Below are positions 32,695 to 41,131 of a DNA stretch of 64,000 nucleotides, one piece after another. Every line of letters starts with the position of its first letter. Within the stretch, counting starts at the first letter, position 1. Below the pieces are notes generated by a model that was given only the letters and a program-made list of their open reading frames with translations, made no database searches and had not been told where the DNA came from. The DNA is from a marine group bacterium Sva0996 bin134 (GTDB taxonomy: Bacteria; Actinomycetota; Acidimicrobiia; Acidimicrobiales; Bin134), in contig MPNQ01000005.1 in NCBI GenBank assembly GCA_002239105.1, positions 1 through 64,000 of the forward strand, given 5' to 3'. Made by a program: the position numbers and the translations under genes.

Positions 32695-34005
32695 CTACCC
32701 CACCACCCACTCAGAGAGCCGGGCTGCCGATGCCGGGTCCATGCGGGCCTGGATCCGATAGCCGACCTCGTCGGTGTCGTTGGCCAGCACGTGCCCGGCC
32801 CGCTGCACCGCGGCCAGCACCTCGCCCCGGGCATAGGGCACCAGCAGCTCGACGATTACCGCGCCGGAGCGCAGCTCGTCGGCCATGGCGGCCAGCAGCT
32901 TGTCGGTGCCCTCGCCGGTGGCGGCCGAGATCGCTATGGCGTCCTTGTTGGAGCCCAGCGGGATGTCTTGCCCGGCCAACAGGTCGCACTTGTTGTACAC
33001 CAGCAGCTCGGGCACGTCCCCGGCGTCGATCTCCCGCAGCACTTGGCGCACCGCGGCGATGTGGGCGTCGGGGTCGGGGCCGGCGGCGTCCACCACGTGC
33101 AGCAGCAGATCGGCCTCCGATACCACGTCGAGTGTGGACCGGAACGCCTCCACCAGTTGGTGGGGCAGCTTCTGGATGAACCCGACGGTGTCGGTGAGCA
33201 GCACTCGCTCCCCGCCGGGCAGCTCCAGGCGCCGGGTGGCGGCGTCGAGGGTGGCGAACAGGCGGTTCTGCACCAGCACGCCCGAGTCGGTGAGCTGGTT
33301 GAGCAGCCGGGACTTGCCCGCATTGGTGTAGCCCACGATGGTCACCGCACTCTGGGCTGATCGCTGACGGCTCCGGCCCTGCACGCTGCGGTTCTTCTTG
33401 ATGTCCCGCAGCTGGGCCTCCAGCTTGTGAATGCGCCGCTGAATGCGCCGGCGGTCCACCTCGAGCTGGGTCTCACCCGGTCCCCGGGTACCGATCCCCC
33501 CGGCCTGCTGGCTGAACCTCCCGCCCCGGCGCAGTCGTGGCAGCGCATAGCGGAGCTGGGCCAGCTCTACCTGGGCCTGGCCCTCTTGGCTGCTGGCGTT
33601 CTGGGCGAATATGTCGAGGATCACCGCGGTGCGGTCGATGGCGGTGCGGCCGAGGATCTTCTCCAGGTTGAATTGCTGGGCCGGGCTCAGCTCGTCGTCG
33701 AACACCACGGTGTCGGCGTCGAATTGCTCGCTCAGCTCCAAGATCTCGTCGACCTTGCCCTTGCCGATGTAGGTGGCCGGATCGGGAGCGCGGCGACGCT
33801 GGACCACCCGGCCCACCTCGTCGGCCCCGGCGGTGTCGATGAGCTGGGCCAACTCGTCCAAATCGGCGTCGGTGCGGGCTGCATCGGCACCACCGAGGGT
33901 TACGCCCACCAGCACTATCTTCTCCCGGAAGGCCCGTTCGATGAACGCGCCCGACTCACCGCCGTGGGTGCCAAACCCGCCTCTGTGGGATTCTCTATCA
34001 GCCAT
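32695..34005 (-). CDS. hflX: Ribosome-associated GTPase HflX
   Basis: The 436-residue GTPase splits stalled or hibernating ribosomes. The N-terminal nucleotide-binding-like domain includes TYIGKGKVDEI and FDDELSPAQQFNLEK; a Gly-rich linker (GGRFSQQAGGIGTRGPGE) follows; then G1 GYTNAGKSRLLNQL (about residue 225), G3 DTVGFIQKLP and G4 NKCD. The coding sequence overlaps the end of dapF by eight bases, so the two are in one operon. Confidence 0.93.
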   Translation of the reverse strand: MADRESHRGGFGTHGGESGAFIERAFREKIVLVGVTLGGADAARTDADLDELAQLIDTAGADEVGRVVQRRRAPDPATYIGKGKVDEILELSEQFDADTVVFDDELSPAQQFNLEKILGRTAIDRTAVILDIFAQNASSQEGQAQVELAQLRYALPRLRRGGRFSQQAGGIGTRGPGETQLEVDRRRIQRRIHKLEAQLRDIKKNRSVQGRSRQRSAQSAVTIVGYTNAGKSRLLNQLTDSGVLVQNRLFATLDAATRRLELPGGERVLLTDTVGFIQKLPHQLVEAFRSTLDVVSEADLLLHVVDAAGPDPDAHIAAVRQVLREIDAGDVPELLVYNKCDLLAGQDIPLGSNKDAIAISAATGEGTDKLLAAMADELRSGAVIVELLVPYARGEVLAAVQRAGHVLANDTDEVGYRIQARMDPASAARLSEWVVG

Positions 34006-34780
34006 AGTCCACTGTCGCTATGTACTCGGCAGGGCCGACCAGCATTGCGGTGTCTCCCAACTCCACGGTGACATCACCGCCGGGCATGGAGACCGGGACC
34101 AGCGAGCCGACAAGACCCCATCGGTGGGCTGCATGAGCGGCGGCGCACGCGCCGGTTCCGCACGCTTGGGTCACGCCCACGCCGCGTTCCCACACCTGCA
34201 AGTCGATGCCCAAGCCGCCGGGGCTCGGGCTGATGAACTCCACGTTGATCCCGCCGGCAAGCCGTGAAAGCTCGGCTCCGTCGGCGGCCACGTCAACACG
34301 GTGGGCGTCGGGTACCTGAATCACCAGATGGGGGTTGCCCACATCGGCGGTCGCAAGCCGCACGCTGTCGGGGTAGTCAATTGCTTCTAGTGCTGGTCCA
34401 GCGTTCACCGGCCCCATGTCTACCCGAGCTTGGATAGCGGTGGGGTGGTCGGCAGCCTCGACGCCCACCTCGCGAACTCCGGCATCGGTGCCGATCCGCA
34501 TCTCCGCACTGCACCCGGCACCCATGACGGCGGCCTGGGCCAAACAGCGGATGCCGTTGCCGCTCATCTCTGCCCGGCTCCCGTCGGCGTTGAACAGCAC
34601 CATGGTGACGTCTGTTCCCTCGTCGGGATCACCGGGCAGGCCGAATATCAGGCCGTCGGCGCCCACACCCCGGGTGCGATGGCACACTGCCTGGGCCAAC
34701 GCGGGGGCGTCAGCGGGCAGCGCGTCTACCAGGGCGATCAAAAAGTCGTTGCCCAAGCCGTGGTGCTTGGTCAGCTGCAT
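33998..34780 (-). CDS. dapF: Diaminopimelate epimerase
   Basis: The 260-residue racemase converts LL- to meso-diaminopimelate. Its two catalytic Cys are in GNGIRCLAQAA (about residue 78) and ACGTGACAAAHAAH. MQLTKHHGLGNDFLIA is the standard N-terminus, so ATG 34780 is secure even though the frame is open to 34939. It precedes hflX with an eight-base overlap and follows miaA by 50 bases. Confidence 0.95.
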   Translation of the reverse strand: MQLTKHHGLGNDFLIALVDALPADAPALAQAVCHRTRGVGADGLIFGLPGDPDEGTDVTMVLFNADGSRAEMSGNGIRCLAQAAVMGAGCSAEMRIGTDAGVREVGVEAADHPTAIQARVDMGPVNAGPALEAIDYPDSVRLATADVGNPHLVIQVPDAHRVDVAADGAELSRLAGGINVEFISPSPGGLGIDLQVWERGVGVTQACGTGACAAAHAAHRWGLVGSLVPVSMPGGDVTVELGDTAMLVGPAEYIATVDYG

Positions 34781-34830
34781 CGTTCCAGTCTGGCAAGTTC
34801 TGCTTGCTCGGCCACGCACCATTTGCAAGT

Positions 34831-35814
34831 TCACCCTTGGGCAATTCCCGAGTTGCGGTGGGCCAACACCTCTTCGGCCAGCGCTCCGGCCTCTCCGTCG
34901 GCGTCCAGCCAGATGATGCGGGGGTCGCGCCGGAACCACCGCTCCTGGCGGCGGGCAAATTGCCGGGTGCGGGTGATGGCCAGCGCCACCGCCTCGTCGA
35001 GCGACACCTCGCCGCTGAGGTGGGCCAGCAGCTCCTTATACCCCAAAGCCTGGGAGGCAGTGCGCGACAGGGGCGGACGGCGGGCGGCCAGCGCCTCCAC
35101 CTCGGCCGGGAAACCGGCTTCAATCTGTTGGTGGTAGCGCTGCTCGATGCGGCGGTCGACCTCTGACCGAGGCAGCGACAGGCCGAACTGGGCGATGTCG
35201 CGGGGCGGGTATTGGTTCAATCCCGGCCCGTAGGAGGAGAACGGACGGCCGCTGCCCACCGTCACCTCCAGGGCTCTGATGATCCGACGCCGATTGGTGG
35301 GCTCCATGCGGGTTGCGGCCACCGGATCGAGATCGGTCAAGCGACGGTGCAGAGCAACCGTGTCGGGCACCGTGTCCAGGTCGGCCGCGGTCTCGGGATA
35401 GCGGCCGGGAATCTCGAGATCGTCGATCACGGCCCGGTGGTAGAGCCCTGTGCCCCCCACCAGCACCGCCACCCGGCCGCGGCCAGAAATGCCAGACCGG
35501 GCTTGACGGGCCGCTTGTTGGAACATGGTTAGGGAGTAGTCCTGCGACGGGTCGGCCACATCGATGAGGTGGTGTGGCACCTCGGCCCGCACCGCGGCGG
35601 AGGGCTTATCGGTGCCGATGTCCATCCCCCGGTACACCTGCATGGAGTCCACCGAGATGATCTCGGCTTCTCCCAGGCGGCGGGCTAAGGCCAGTGACAC
35701 CGCCGATTTGCCGCTGGCGGTAACCCCGACGATGGCCAGCGCGCCCGGCGCGCCAACGGAATCGGGGGCCGTTGAGCTGCTCAGAGCGCGGCCACCGGGA
35801 TCCGGGTGCGCCAC
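34831..35814 (-). CDS. miaA: tRNA dimethylallyltransferase
   Basis: The enzyme adds the dimethylallyl group to A37 of UNN-decoding tRNAs, giving the substrate of MiaB, encoded just upstream. Motifs: GVTASGKS (P-loop), ISVDSMQVYRGMDIGTDKP, HHLIDVADPSQDYS, GGTGLY and TRQFARRQERWFRRD. GTG 35814 gives 327 residues and overlaps miaB by 34 bases. A CTG at 35784 that overlaps the miaB stop as CTGA would give a more usual N-terminus, so the start is undecided. Confidence 0.92.
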   Translation of the reverse strand: MAHPDPGGRALSSSTAPDSVGAPGALAIVGVTASGKSAVSLALARRLGEAEIISVDSMQVYRGMDIGTDKPSAAVRAEVPHHLIDVADPSQDYSLTMFQQAARQARSGISGRGRVAVLVGGTGLYHRAVIDDLEIPGRYPETAADLDTVPDTVALHRRLTDLDPVAATRMEPTNRRRIIRALEVTVGSGRPFSSYGPGLNQYPPRDIAQFGLSLPRSEVDRRIEQRYHQQIEAGFPAEVEALAARRPPLSRTASQALGYKELLAHLSGEVSLDEAVALAITRTRQFARRQERWFRRDPRIIWLDADGEAGALAEEVLAHRNSGIAQG

Positions 35815-37193
35815 CGGGGCGGAGCGGTCACCTCGGCCAACTCGCCTCGTAGATGATGGGCGCCAGCCTCGGTCACGTCCACGGTGGCGAACGTGCCCGG
35901 CTTCAGCTTCTCCGGCGACGGGAAGTGGACCAGGCGGTTCTGGCGGGACCGGCCAGTGAGCACGGCGGGATCCTTCTTCGACGGGCCCTCCACCACCACC
36001 TCTTCGCGGCGGCCGACGCGAGCCTGGTTGCCCCGGCGGCTGGAGCGCTCCACCACGGCCCGGAGCCGCTCGAAGCGGTCCCGCACCTCGTCGGGGTCGC
36101 AATACTGGTCGGCCATCTCAGCGGCCTCGGTACCGGGCCGGGGCGAGAACACGAACGTGAACGCCGAGTCGTACTCGGCCTCGGCGGCAACCAGCAGCGT
36201 CTGTTCGAAGTCGTCCTCGGTCTCGCCGGGGAAGCCCACGATGATGTCGGTGGACACGGCCAAGTCGTCCACCGCGTCCCGGGCGGCCCGGAGCCGCTCC
36301 AAGTAGCGCTCAGCGGTGTAGCCGCGGTGCATGGCGGCCAGCACCCGGTCGCTGCCCGATTGCAGCGGCAGGTGCAGGTGTTCGCACACCGAGGGAACCT
36401 CGGCCATGGCCTCGATGGTCTCGGGCCGCAGATCCTTGGGGTGGGGGCTGGTGAACCGGATCCGCTCGATGCCGTCCACCGCGCCTACAGCCCGCAACAA
36501 GTCGGCGAACAGCGGGCGCAGCGGCACCCGCTCACCGGCTTGGCGGCGATCCCGCTGGAGATCGCGGCCGTAGGAGTTGACGTTTTGGCCCAGCAGGGTG
36601 ATCTCGGTTACCCCGCCGGCCACCAGATCGGCGGCCTCGGATACCAGCGTCTCCAGCGGGCGGCTGATCTCCGCTCCCCGCACCGCGGGCACGATGCAAA
36701 AGGCGCACGAGTTGTCGCAGCCCACCTGGATGGTCATCCACGCGGCATACGGGGCTTCCCGGCGCACCGGCAGCGCCGAGGGGAAGCTGTCGCGGTCTTG
36801 CTCGACGGCCTCTTCCAGGATCTCCACTATGGGCCCGTCGGCTGAGGCACCGATCAGCTCGGCAGCCCGGTGCACGTTGTGGGTGCCGAACACCACGTCT
36901 ACGTGGCCGGCCCGCTCCCGGATCAGCTCCCGGTCTTTCTGGGCCAAACAGCCCGCCACCGCAATCTGCATGTCGGGGCGGTCCTGCTTGAGCCGTTTGA
37001 GGTGGCCGAGCTGGCCGTAGAGCTTGTTGTCGGCGTTCTCCCGGATGCAGCAGGTGTTGAGCACGATGACGTCGGCCGACTCCATGGCGTCGGCCGATGT
37101 CATCCCGTCGGCTTCCAGCAGCCCGGCGATGCGCTCGGTGTCGTGCTCGTTCATCTGACACCCGTAGGTGCGGATGAAATAGCTGCGGCTCAC
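35781..37193 (-). CDS. miaB: tRNA-2-methylthio-N6-dimethylallyladenosine synthase
   Basis: The 470-residue radical-SAM enzyme adds the methylthio group to i6A37. The N-terminal cluster domain starts SYFIRTYGCQMNEHD with further Cys in NTCCIRE and VAGCLAQ; the radical-SAM motif is CDNSCAFC (about residue 158); a TRAM domain ends the protein. It is directly upstream of miaA, a functional pair, and 52 bases after recA with no recX between them. Confidence 0.95.
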   Translation of the reverse strand: MSRSYFIRTYGCQMNEHDTERIAGLLEADGMTSADAMESADVIVLNTCCIRENADNKLYGQLGHLKRLKQDRPDMQIAVAGCLAQKDRELIRERAGHVDVVFGTHNVHRAAELIGASADGPIVEILEEAVEQDRDSFPSALPVRREAPYAAWMTIQVGCDNSCAFCIVPAVRGAEISRPLETLVSEAADLVAGGVTEITLLGQNVNSYGRDLQRDRRQAGERVPLRPLFADLLRAVGAVDGIERIRFTSPHPKDLRPETIEAMAEVPSVCEHLHLPLQSGSDRVLAAMHRGYTAERYLERLRAARDAVDDLAVSTDIIVGFPGETEDDFEQTLLVAAEAEYDSAFTFVFSPRPGTEAAEMADQYCDPDEVRDRFERLRAVVERSSRRGNQARVGRREEVVVEGPSKKDPAVLTGRSRQNRLVHFPSPEKLKPGTFATVDVTEAGAHHLRGELAEVTAPPRWRTRIPVAAL

Positions 37194-37245
37194 CCCGCCA
37201 GGCTACCTGTCGGCTGCCAATAGCCTCCTAGCCAGTTTGGGCCCA

Positions 37246-38277
37246 CTAGCCGGTTTGTGCGGCCGGTTCCTCGGTTTCGGCTGCTTCTTCCTCCGCCGGA
37301 GGGTTCACGGTATTCCACACCCGGTCGGTGATCTCCACCATGATCTCGGGGTGCTCGGCCAAGAACGCCTTGGCCTTCTCCCGGCCCTGGCCGAGGTGCT
37401 CACCCTCGTAGGTGAACCAGGCCCCGGACTTCTCGACGATGTCCAAGTCGACGCCCACATCGAGCAGCGAGCCCTCCCGGCTGATGCCCTTGGAGTACAT
37501 GATGTCGAACTCGGCCTGCCGGAACGGCGGGGCCACCTTGTTCTTGACCACCTTCACCCGGGTGCGGTTGCCGATCGCCTCCACCCCCTGCTTGAGGGAC
37601 TCGATGCGGCGGATGTCCAATCGGACCGAAGAGTAGAACTTCAGCGCCCGGCCGCCGGGCGTGGTCTCGGGAGACCCGAACATCACGCCGATCTTCTCCC
37701 GAAGCTGGTTGATGAAGATGCACACCGTCTTGGACTTGTTCAAGTTGGCGGTGAGCTTGCGCAGGGCCTGCGACATGAGGCGGGCTTGCAGGCCCACGTG
37801 GGTGTCGCCCATGTCCCCCTCGATCTCAGCCCTAGGGGTGAGGGCGGCCACCGAGTCGATGACGATCACGTCGAGTGCACTCGACCGGATCAACATGTCG
37901 GTGATCTCCAGGGCCTGCTCACCGGTGTCGGGCTGGGAAATCAACAGCTCGTCGACGTCCACTCCGATGGCCTTGGCGTACACCGGGTCGAGGGCGTGCT
38001 CGGCGTCGACAAACGCGCAGATCCCCCCGTTCCGCTGGGCCTCAGCCACGGCGTGCAGCGCCAGGGTGGTCTTGCCCGAGGACTCCGGGCCGTAGATCTC
38101 CACCACCCGGCCCCGGGGAAGCCCCCCGACGCCCAGCGCCAAATCGAGGGCCAGCGCCCCGGTGGGGGTGGTCTCGATGGCCATGGTGCCCTTCTCGCCC
38201 ATCTTCATCACGGCACCTTGGCCGAATTGCTTCTCGATCTGGCCGAGGGCCATCTCTAGTGCTTTTTCTCGTTCCAC
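37246..38277 (-). CDS. recA: Recombinase RecA
   Basis: The 343-residue protein drives homologous strand exchange and SOS induction. Seen: [28 protein letters not shown] (Walker A, about residues 65-78), [15 protein letters not shown] (Walker B), [13 protein letters not shown] and an acidic C-terminal tail ([15 protein letters not shown]). It starts at GTG 38277 after GAGGAGG. No sequence matching the mycobacterial LexA box is apparent in the 190-base divergent region toward msrB. Confidence 0.97.
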   Translation of the reverse strand: MEREKALEMALGQIEKQFGQGAVMKMGEKGTMAIETTPTGALALDLALGVGGLPRGRVVEIYGPESSGKTTLALHAVAEAQRNGGICAFVDAEHALDPVYAKAIGVDVDELLISQPDTGEQALEITDMLIRSSALDVIVIDSVAALTPRAEIEGDMGDTHVGLQARLMSQALRKLTANLNKSKTVCIFINQLREKIGVMFGSPETTPGGRALKFYSSVRLDIRRIESLKQGVEAIGNRTRVKVVKNKVAPPFRQAEFDIMYSKGISREGSLLDVGVDLDIVEKSGAWFTYEGEHLGQGREKAKAFLAEHPEIMVEITDRVWNTVNPPAEEEAAETEEPAAQTG

Positions 38278-38468
38278 TTTTCCTCCTCTAGGTGGTGTGT
38301 CTTGCGGCTACGAGGTTGTAGGGGGAATGTCGAGCCACACTCTAAAGACGACCGGTGACAGTTTGTCCCCAGATAATGACATCAGCGTAGTTACGGGGCA
38401 TGAATTTCACAAGTACCCCGCTAGCCCCACCTGCCTGTTTGCGCCAGAAATCCGATACGGTGAACGTC

Positions 38469-38879
38469 ATGGCAGAGCAAGCATTCACCGATGAGGAACT
38501 GCGCCAGCGGCTGACCGCCGAGCAGTACCACATAACCCAGCAAGCCGGCACCGAACGGGCCTTCACCGGCGAGTACTGGGACTGCAAAGACGAGGGCATG
38601 TACCGCTGCCGGGTGTGCGACGAGCCGCTGTTCTCATCCGACACCAAATACGACTCGGGCACTGGCTGGCCGTCGTTCTACGAGGAAGCCGGCGAGGGCA
38701 AGGTGGACCGCAACACCGACGCCAGCCACGGCATGGTGCGCACCGAGGCAGTGTGCGGATCGTGCGGGGCGCATCTGGGCCACATCTTCCCCGACGGCCC
38801 CCACCCCACCGGCGAGCGCTACTGCATGAACTCGGCTTCGCTTAGGCTCGACCGCGACACCTCCGGAGAGGAGAACTGA
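38469..38879 (+). CDS. msrB: Peptide-methionine (R)-S-oxide reductase
   Basis: A 136-residue repair enzyme for methionine-R-sulfoxide. It has paired zinc motifs ([10 protein letters not shown] and GSCGAHLGH), the conserved DSGTGWPSF, and the catalytic Cys in [11 protein letters not shown]. It is cytoplasmic, with no fused MsrA. The gene is divergent from recA and its stop is separated from the next SDR start by a single base, so the two are co-translated. ATG 38469 begins [10 protein letters not shown]. Confidence 0.93.
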   Translation: MAEQAFTDEELRQRLTAEQYHITQQAGTERAFTGEYWDCKDEGMYRCRVCDEPLFSSDTKYDSGTGWPSFYEEAGEGKVDRNTDASHGMVRTEAVCGSCGAHLGHIFPDGPHPTGERYCMNSASLRLDRDTSGEEN

Positions 38880-38880
38880 C

Positions 38881-39657
38881 ATGGGAAGGCTCGACGGCAA
38901 AGTAGCCATCGTTTCCGGCGGCGCCCGGGGCCAAGGCGAGGCCGAGGTGCGGCTGTTCGCCGCCGAGGGCGCCAAGGTGGTGTTCGGCGACGTGCTCCAC
39001 GACTTGGGCGAGGCGGTGGCCGCCGATGTGGGCCCCAATGCCCACTACCTGCCCTTGGACGTGACCGACCCCGAGGCGTGGCAGAAGGCGGTGGCCGAGA
39101 CCACCAGCCGCTTCGGCCCCCCCACCGTGCTGGTGAACAACGCCGGGGTGCTCCTGTTCGGCGTGTCCATGGTGGACACCTCGCTGGAGGACTACATGCG
39201 GGTGATCAACATCAACCAAGTGGGAGTGTTCTTGGGCATGAAGTACACCGTGCCGGCCATGATCGAGGCCGGCGGCGGGTCGATCGTGAACATCAGCTCC
39301 ACCAACGGCATCGCCGGCTACGGCGGCACGGTGGCCTACACCGCCTCCAAGTTCGCGGTGCGGGGCATGACCAAGAACGCCGCCCTAGAGCTGGGCAAGC
39401 ACGGCATCCGAGTCAACTCCATCCACCCCGGCGGCGTAGACACTGCCATGACCGCTCCCGACACTCTGGGAGACGCCATTTCCGACGAAGAGCGAGAAGC
39501 GACCTTCGCCATGCTCCCCCTGGGCCGTGTGGGCCAACCCGTCGAGATAGCCCACCTGGCCGCCTACCTAGCCTCCGACGACTCCTCCTACAGCACCGGC
39601 GCCGAATTCATCGCCGACGGCGGAATGCTCGCCGGAGTGGTCAACCCCGAGGTGTGA
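38881..39657 (+). CDS. Short-chain dehydrogenase/reductase
   Basis: The 258-residue classical SDR has GGARGQG (cofactor loop), a following GDVLHD that favours NAD(H), NNAGVLLFG, NISSTNGIAGYGG (catalytic Ser) and YTASKFAV (Tyr-Lys). It resembles 3-alpha/20-beta-hydroxysteroid dehydrogenases. It begins one base after msrB with GGAGAGGAG in the end of msrB as its ribosome binding site. Substrate unknown. Confidence 0.88.
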   Translation: MGRLDGKVAIVSGGARGQGEAEVRLFAAEGAKVVFGDVLHDLGEAVAADVGPNAHYLPLDVTDPEAWQKAVAETTSRFGPPTVLVNNAGVLLFGVSMVDTSLEDYMRVININQVGVFLGMKYTVPAMIEAGGGSIVNISSTNGIAGYGGTVAYTASKFAVRGMTKNAALELGKHGIRVNSIHPGGVDTAMTAPDTLGDAISDEEREATFAMLPLGRVGQPVEIAHLAAYLASDDSSYSTGAEFIADGGMLAGVVNPEV

Positions 39658-39674
39658 TTCAGACCAATACACAC

Positions 39675-39708
39675 GGGCGCTTATGCGCTAAAGATTGATT
39701 TATCAATC
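39675..39708. terminator. AT-rich convergent terminator region
   Basis: Between the convergent SDR and exported-protein genes lie two small hairpins, GCGC-TTAT-GCGC (39677-39688) and GATTGA-TTTA-TCAATC (39693-39708), followed by A/T-rich sequence on both sides. The stems are short, so bidirectional termination is likely but not certain. The local base composition is far below the window average. Confidence 0.4.
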
Positions 39709-39747
39709 ATCTATATTTACTAAAGATAAGAATAGATGATTGAGCCA

Positions 39748-40533
39748 CTAACTATACATACTCGATGATATATAACGCCGAAAATCTGGATGGTCGGGAT
39801 GCCAACACATATGAGAATCTTTATAGAAATCGAGGTACCATCCCTCGGGGCATGAGCGTGAACTGACAAAGAGGCGGTTGCTTATTTGGCTTGTTCCTAC
39901 ACACCTGGAGAGTTTGAAATTTATCATCTCGCACTCCAAGAGCTCTGCCATTCCCTGCAGGAAGGCCTGAGTATCTTCGGCATTAACGCATTCTCTAGTA
40001 GAAATTTCCGGATCTATGCAGGCATCCTGGAAATCCAACAACCTAATCCACTCTCGGAAGAACTCTGTTGTTGGTAGCAAGGGTTCCAAGGTGTTCGCTA
40101 TGACAGTCGTATATTCCTCGGTCGGTGTAACGCTGTTATCTTGGCAGCCGCCCGGAACCAGTTCAGTGTCTATGTTGAACTGGCAGCGGTAGACGTTCAA
40201 CAGCGCCTCCTGATTAGCAATCAGTTGGTCGCGAACGGTGATGTCTTGGGCGGTGGGACTACCGGAGAACGGGGCCGGGCCCTCAGCGGGCAAAACAGGG
40301 ACGCCATCAGCGCAGCCGCCGGGAACCACGCCGACATCCACGTCGAACATGCAGCGGTAGACGTTCAACAGCGCCTCCTGATCGGCAACCAGCCGGTCCC
40401 GCACCTCCACATCGGCCACCGACTGCGCCGCCGCCCCCGACGCCCCGACAAACCCCAACCCAGCAGCCAACACCCCCGCAACCACCACAATTCGCAACCA
40501 CCGGCCCACAACCAACTGCCACATCCTGGTCAT
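39748..40533 (-). CDS. Exported Cys-rich protein with two YRC...VPGGC repeats
   Basis: The 261-residue protein has a signal peptide (basic MTRMWQLVVGRWLR, hydrophobic IVVVAGVLAAGLGFVGA, cleavage near GAAAQS). Two repeats follow, each VRDxLxAxQEALLNVYRCxF with a later VPGGC (about residues 40-70 and 93-123). The last 130 residues are a different Cys-rich domain (CIDPE, CVNAED, CEMINFKLSRC, CPEGW, CWHPDHP) encoded by much more AT-rich DNA. The start is ATG 40533 near GTTAGG. Secreted or surface role inferred; no enzyme motif is visible. Confidence 0.75.
   Translation of the reverse strand: MTRMWQLVVGRWLRIVVVAGVLAAGLGFVGASGAAAQSVADVEVRDRLVADQEALLNVYRCMFDVDVGVVPGGCADGVPVLPAEGPAPFSGSPTAQDITVRDQLIANQEALLNVYRCQFNIDTELVPGGCQDNSVTPTEEYTTVIANTLEPLLPTTEFFREWIRLLDFQDACIDPEISTRECVNAEDTQAFLQGMAELLECEMINFKLSRCVGTSQISNRLFVSSRSCPEGWYLDFYKDSHMCWHPDHPDFRRYISSSMYS
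40163..40408 (-). repeat. Duplicated coding unit of the YRC repeat
   Basis: Two DNA units of about 75 bases (around 40163-40242 and 40327-40408) share long identical blocks, including GCAGCGGTAGACGTTCAACA and GCGCCTCCTGAT on plus. Spacing is about 165 bases. They encode the two copies of the secreted repeat. Confidence 0.7.
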
Positions 40534-40670
40534 CCTAACCCCACCCCCACCGCCCTCTTCCCACCCACACGGTGATTGTGGAACGCTCTGCTGAGCGGTA
40601 TGGTCAACAGGAATCACTCGGGGACGGTGAAATAGAGGTCCCCCTCCAAGAACACAACCGAGGAGGCCGC

Positions 40671-41090
40671 ATGACGGTGAGTGAGCCAATCGGCGAGGAA
40701 CGGCGCTTTGCGCTGATTGAGCGCCTAACCGAACTACTGGGGAAGGAGGAGGCCAGAACACTTATGGAGAGCCTTCCCCCCGTGCTATGGACCCACCTGG
40801 CCACCAAAGACGACCTACGCGCCCTCGAAGAACGCCTCCGCGCCGACTTCAACGGTCAATTCGCCGTGCTCAACGGCAAATTCATCGAGCTCCGCGCCGA
40901 CTTCAACGGCCAATTCGCCATGCTCAACGCCAAAGTTGACGGCGGATTCGCCAATGTTGAAGCCGCGTTCAAAGAACACCGGGCTGAGACCACCCTTCAG
41001 CTGGCCAAGCAGACCCGGGCCATGGTGATCACGCTTATCGGATTCGCAATGTCGGTGTGGATCCCAATGCTGATCTTCGGCCTCTCCTGA
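40671..41090 (+). CDS. Coiled-coil protein with C-terminal membrane anchor
   Basis: A 139-residue protein begins MTVSEPIGEERRFALIERLT. A coiled-coil stretch (about residues 45-105) includes two near-identical segments, RADFNGQFAVLNGKF and RADFNGQFAMLNAKV. It ends in one hydrophobic helix (MVITLIGFAMSVWIPMLIFGL). It resembles the DUF1640/CCDC90-like architecture, which is a structural rather than functional match. GAGGAGG lies before ATG 40671. It is divergent from the exported repeat protein. Confidence 0.65.
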   Translation: MTVSEPIGEERRFALIERLTELLGKEEARTLMESLPPVLWTHLATKDDLRALEERLRADFNGQFAVLNGKFIELRADFNGQFAMLNAKVDGGFANVEAAFKEHRAETTLQLAKQTRAMVITLIGFAMSVWIPMLIFGLS

Positions 41091-41131
41091 CAGCTGCCTG
41101 CAAGGAGGGACAATCATCCCCGTATGAGGGC

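Noticed and set aside
38278..38468. LexA/SOS box before recA
   Set aside because: No match to the GAAC-N4-GTTC type box was seen in the recA-msrB interval; the class may use another motif.
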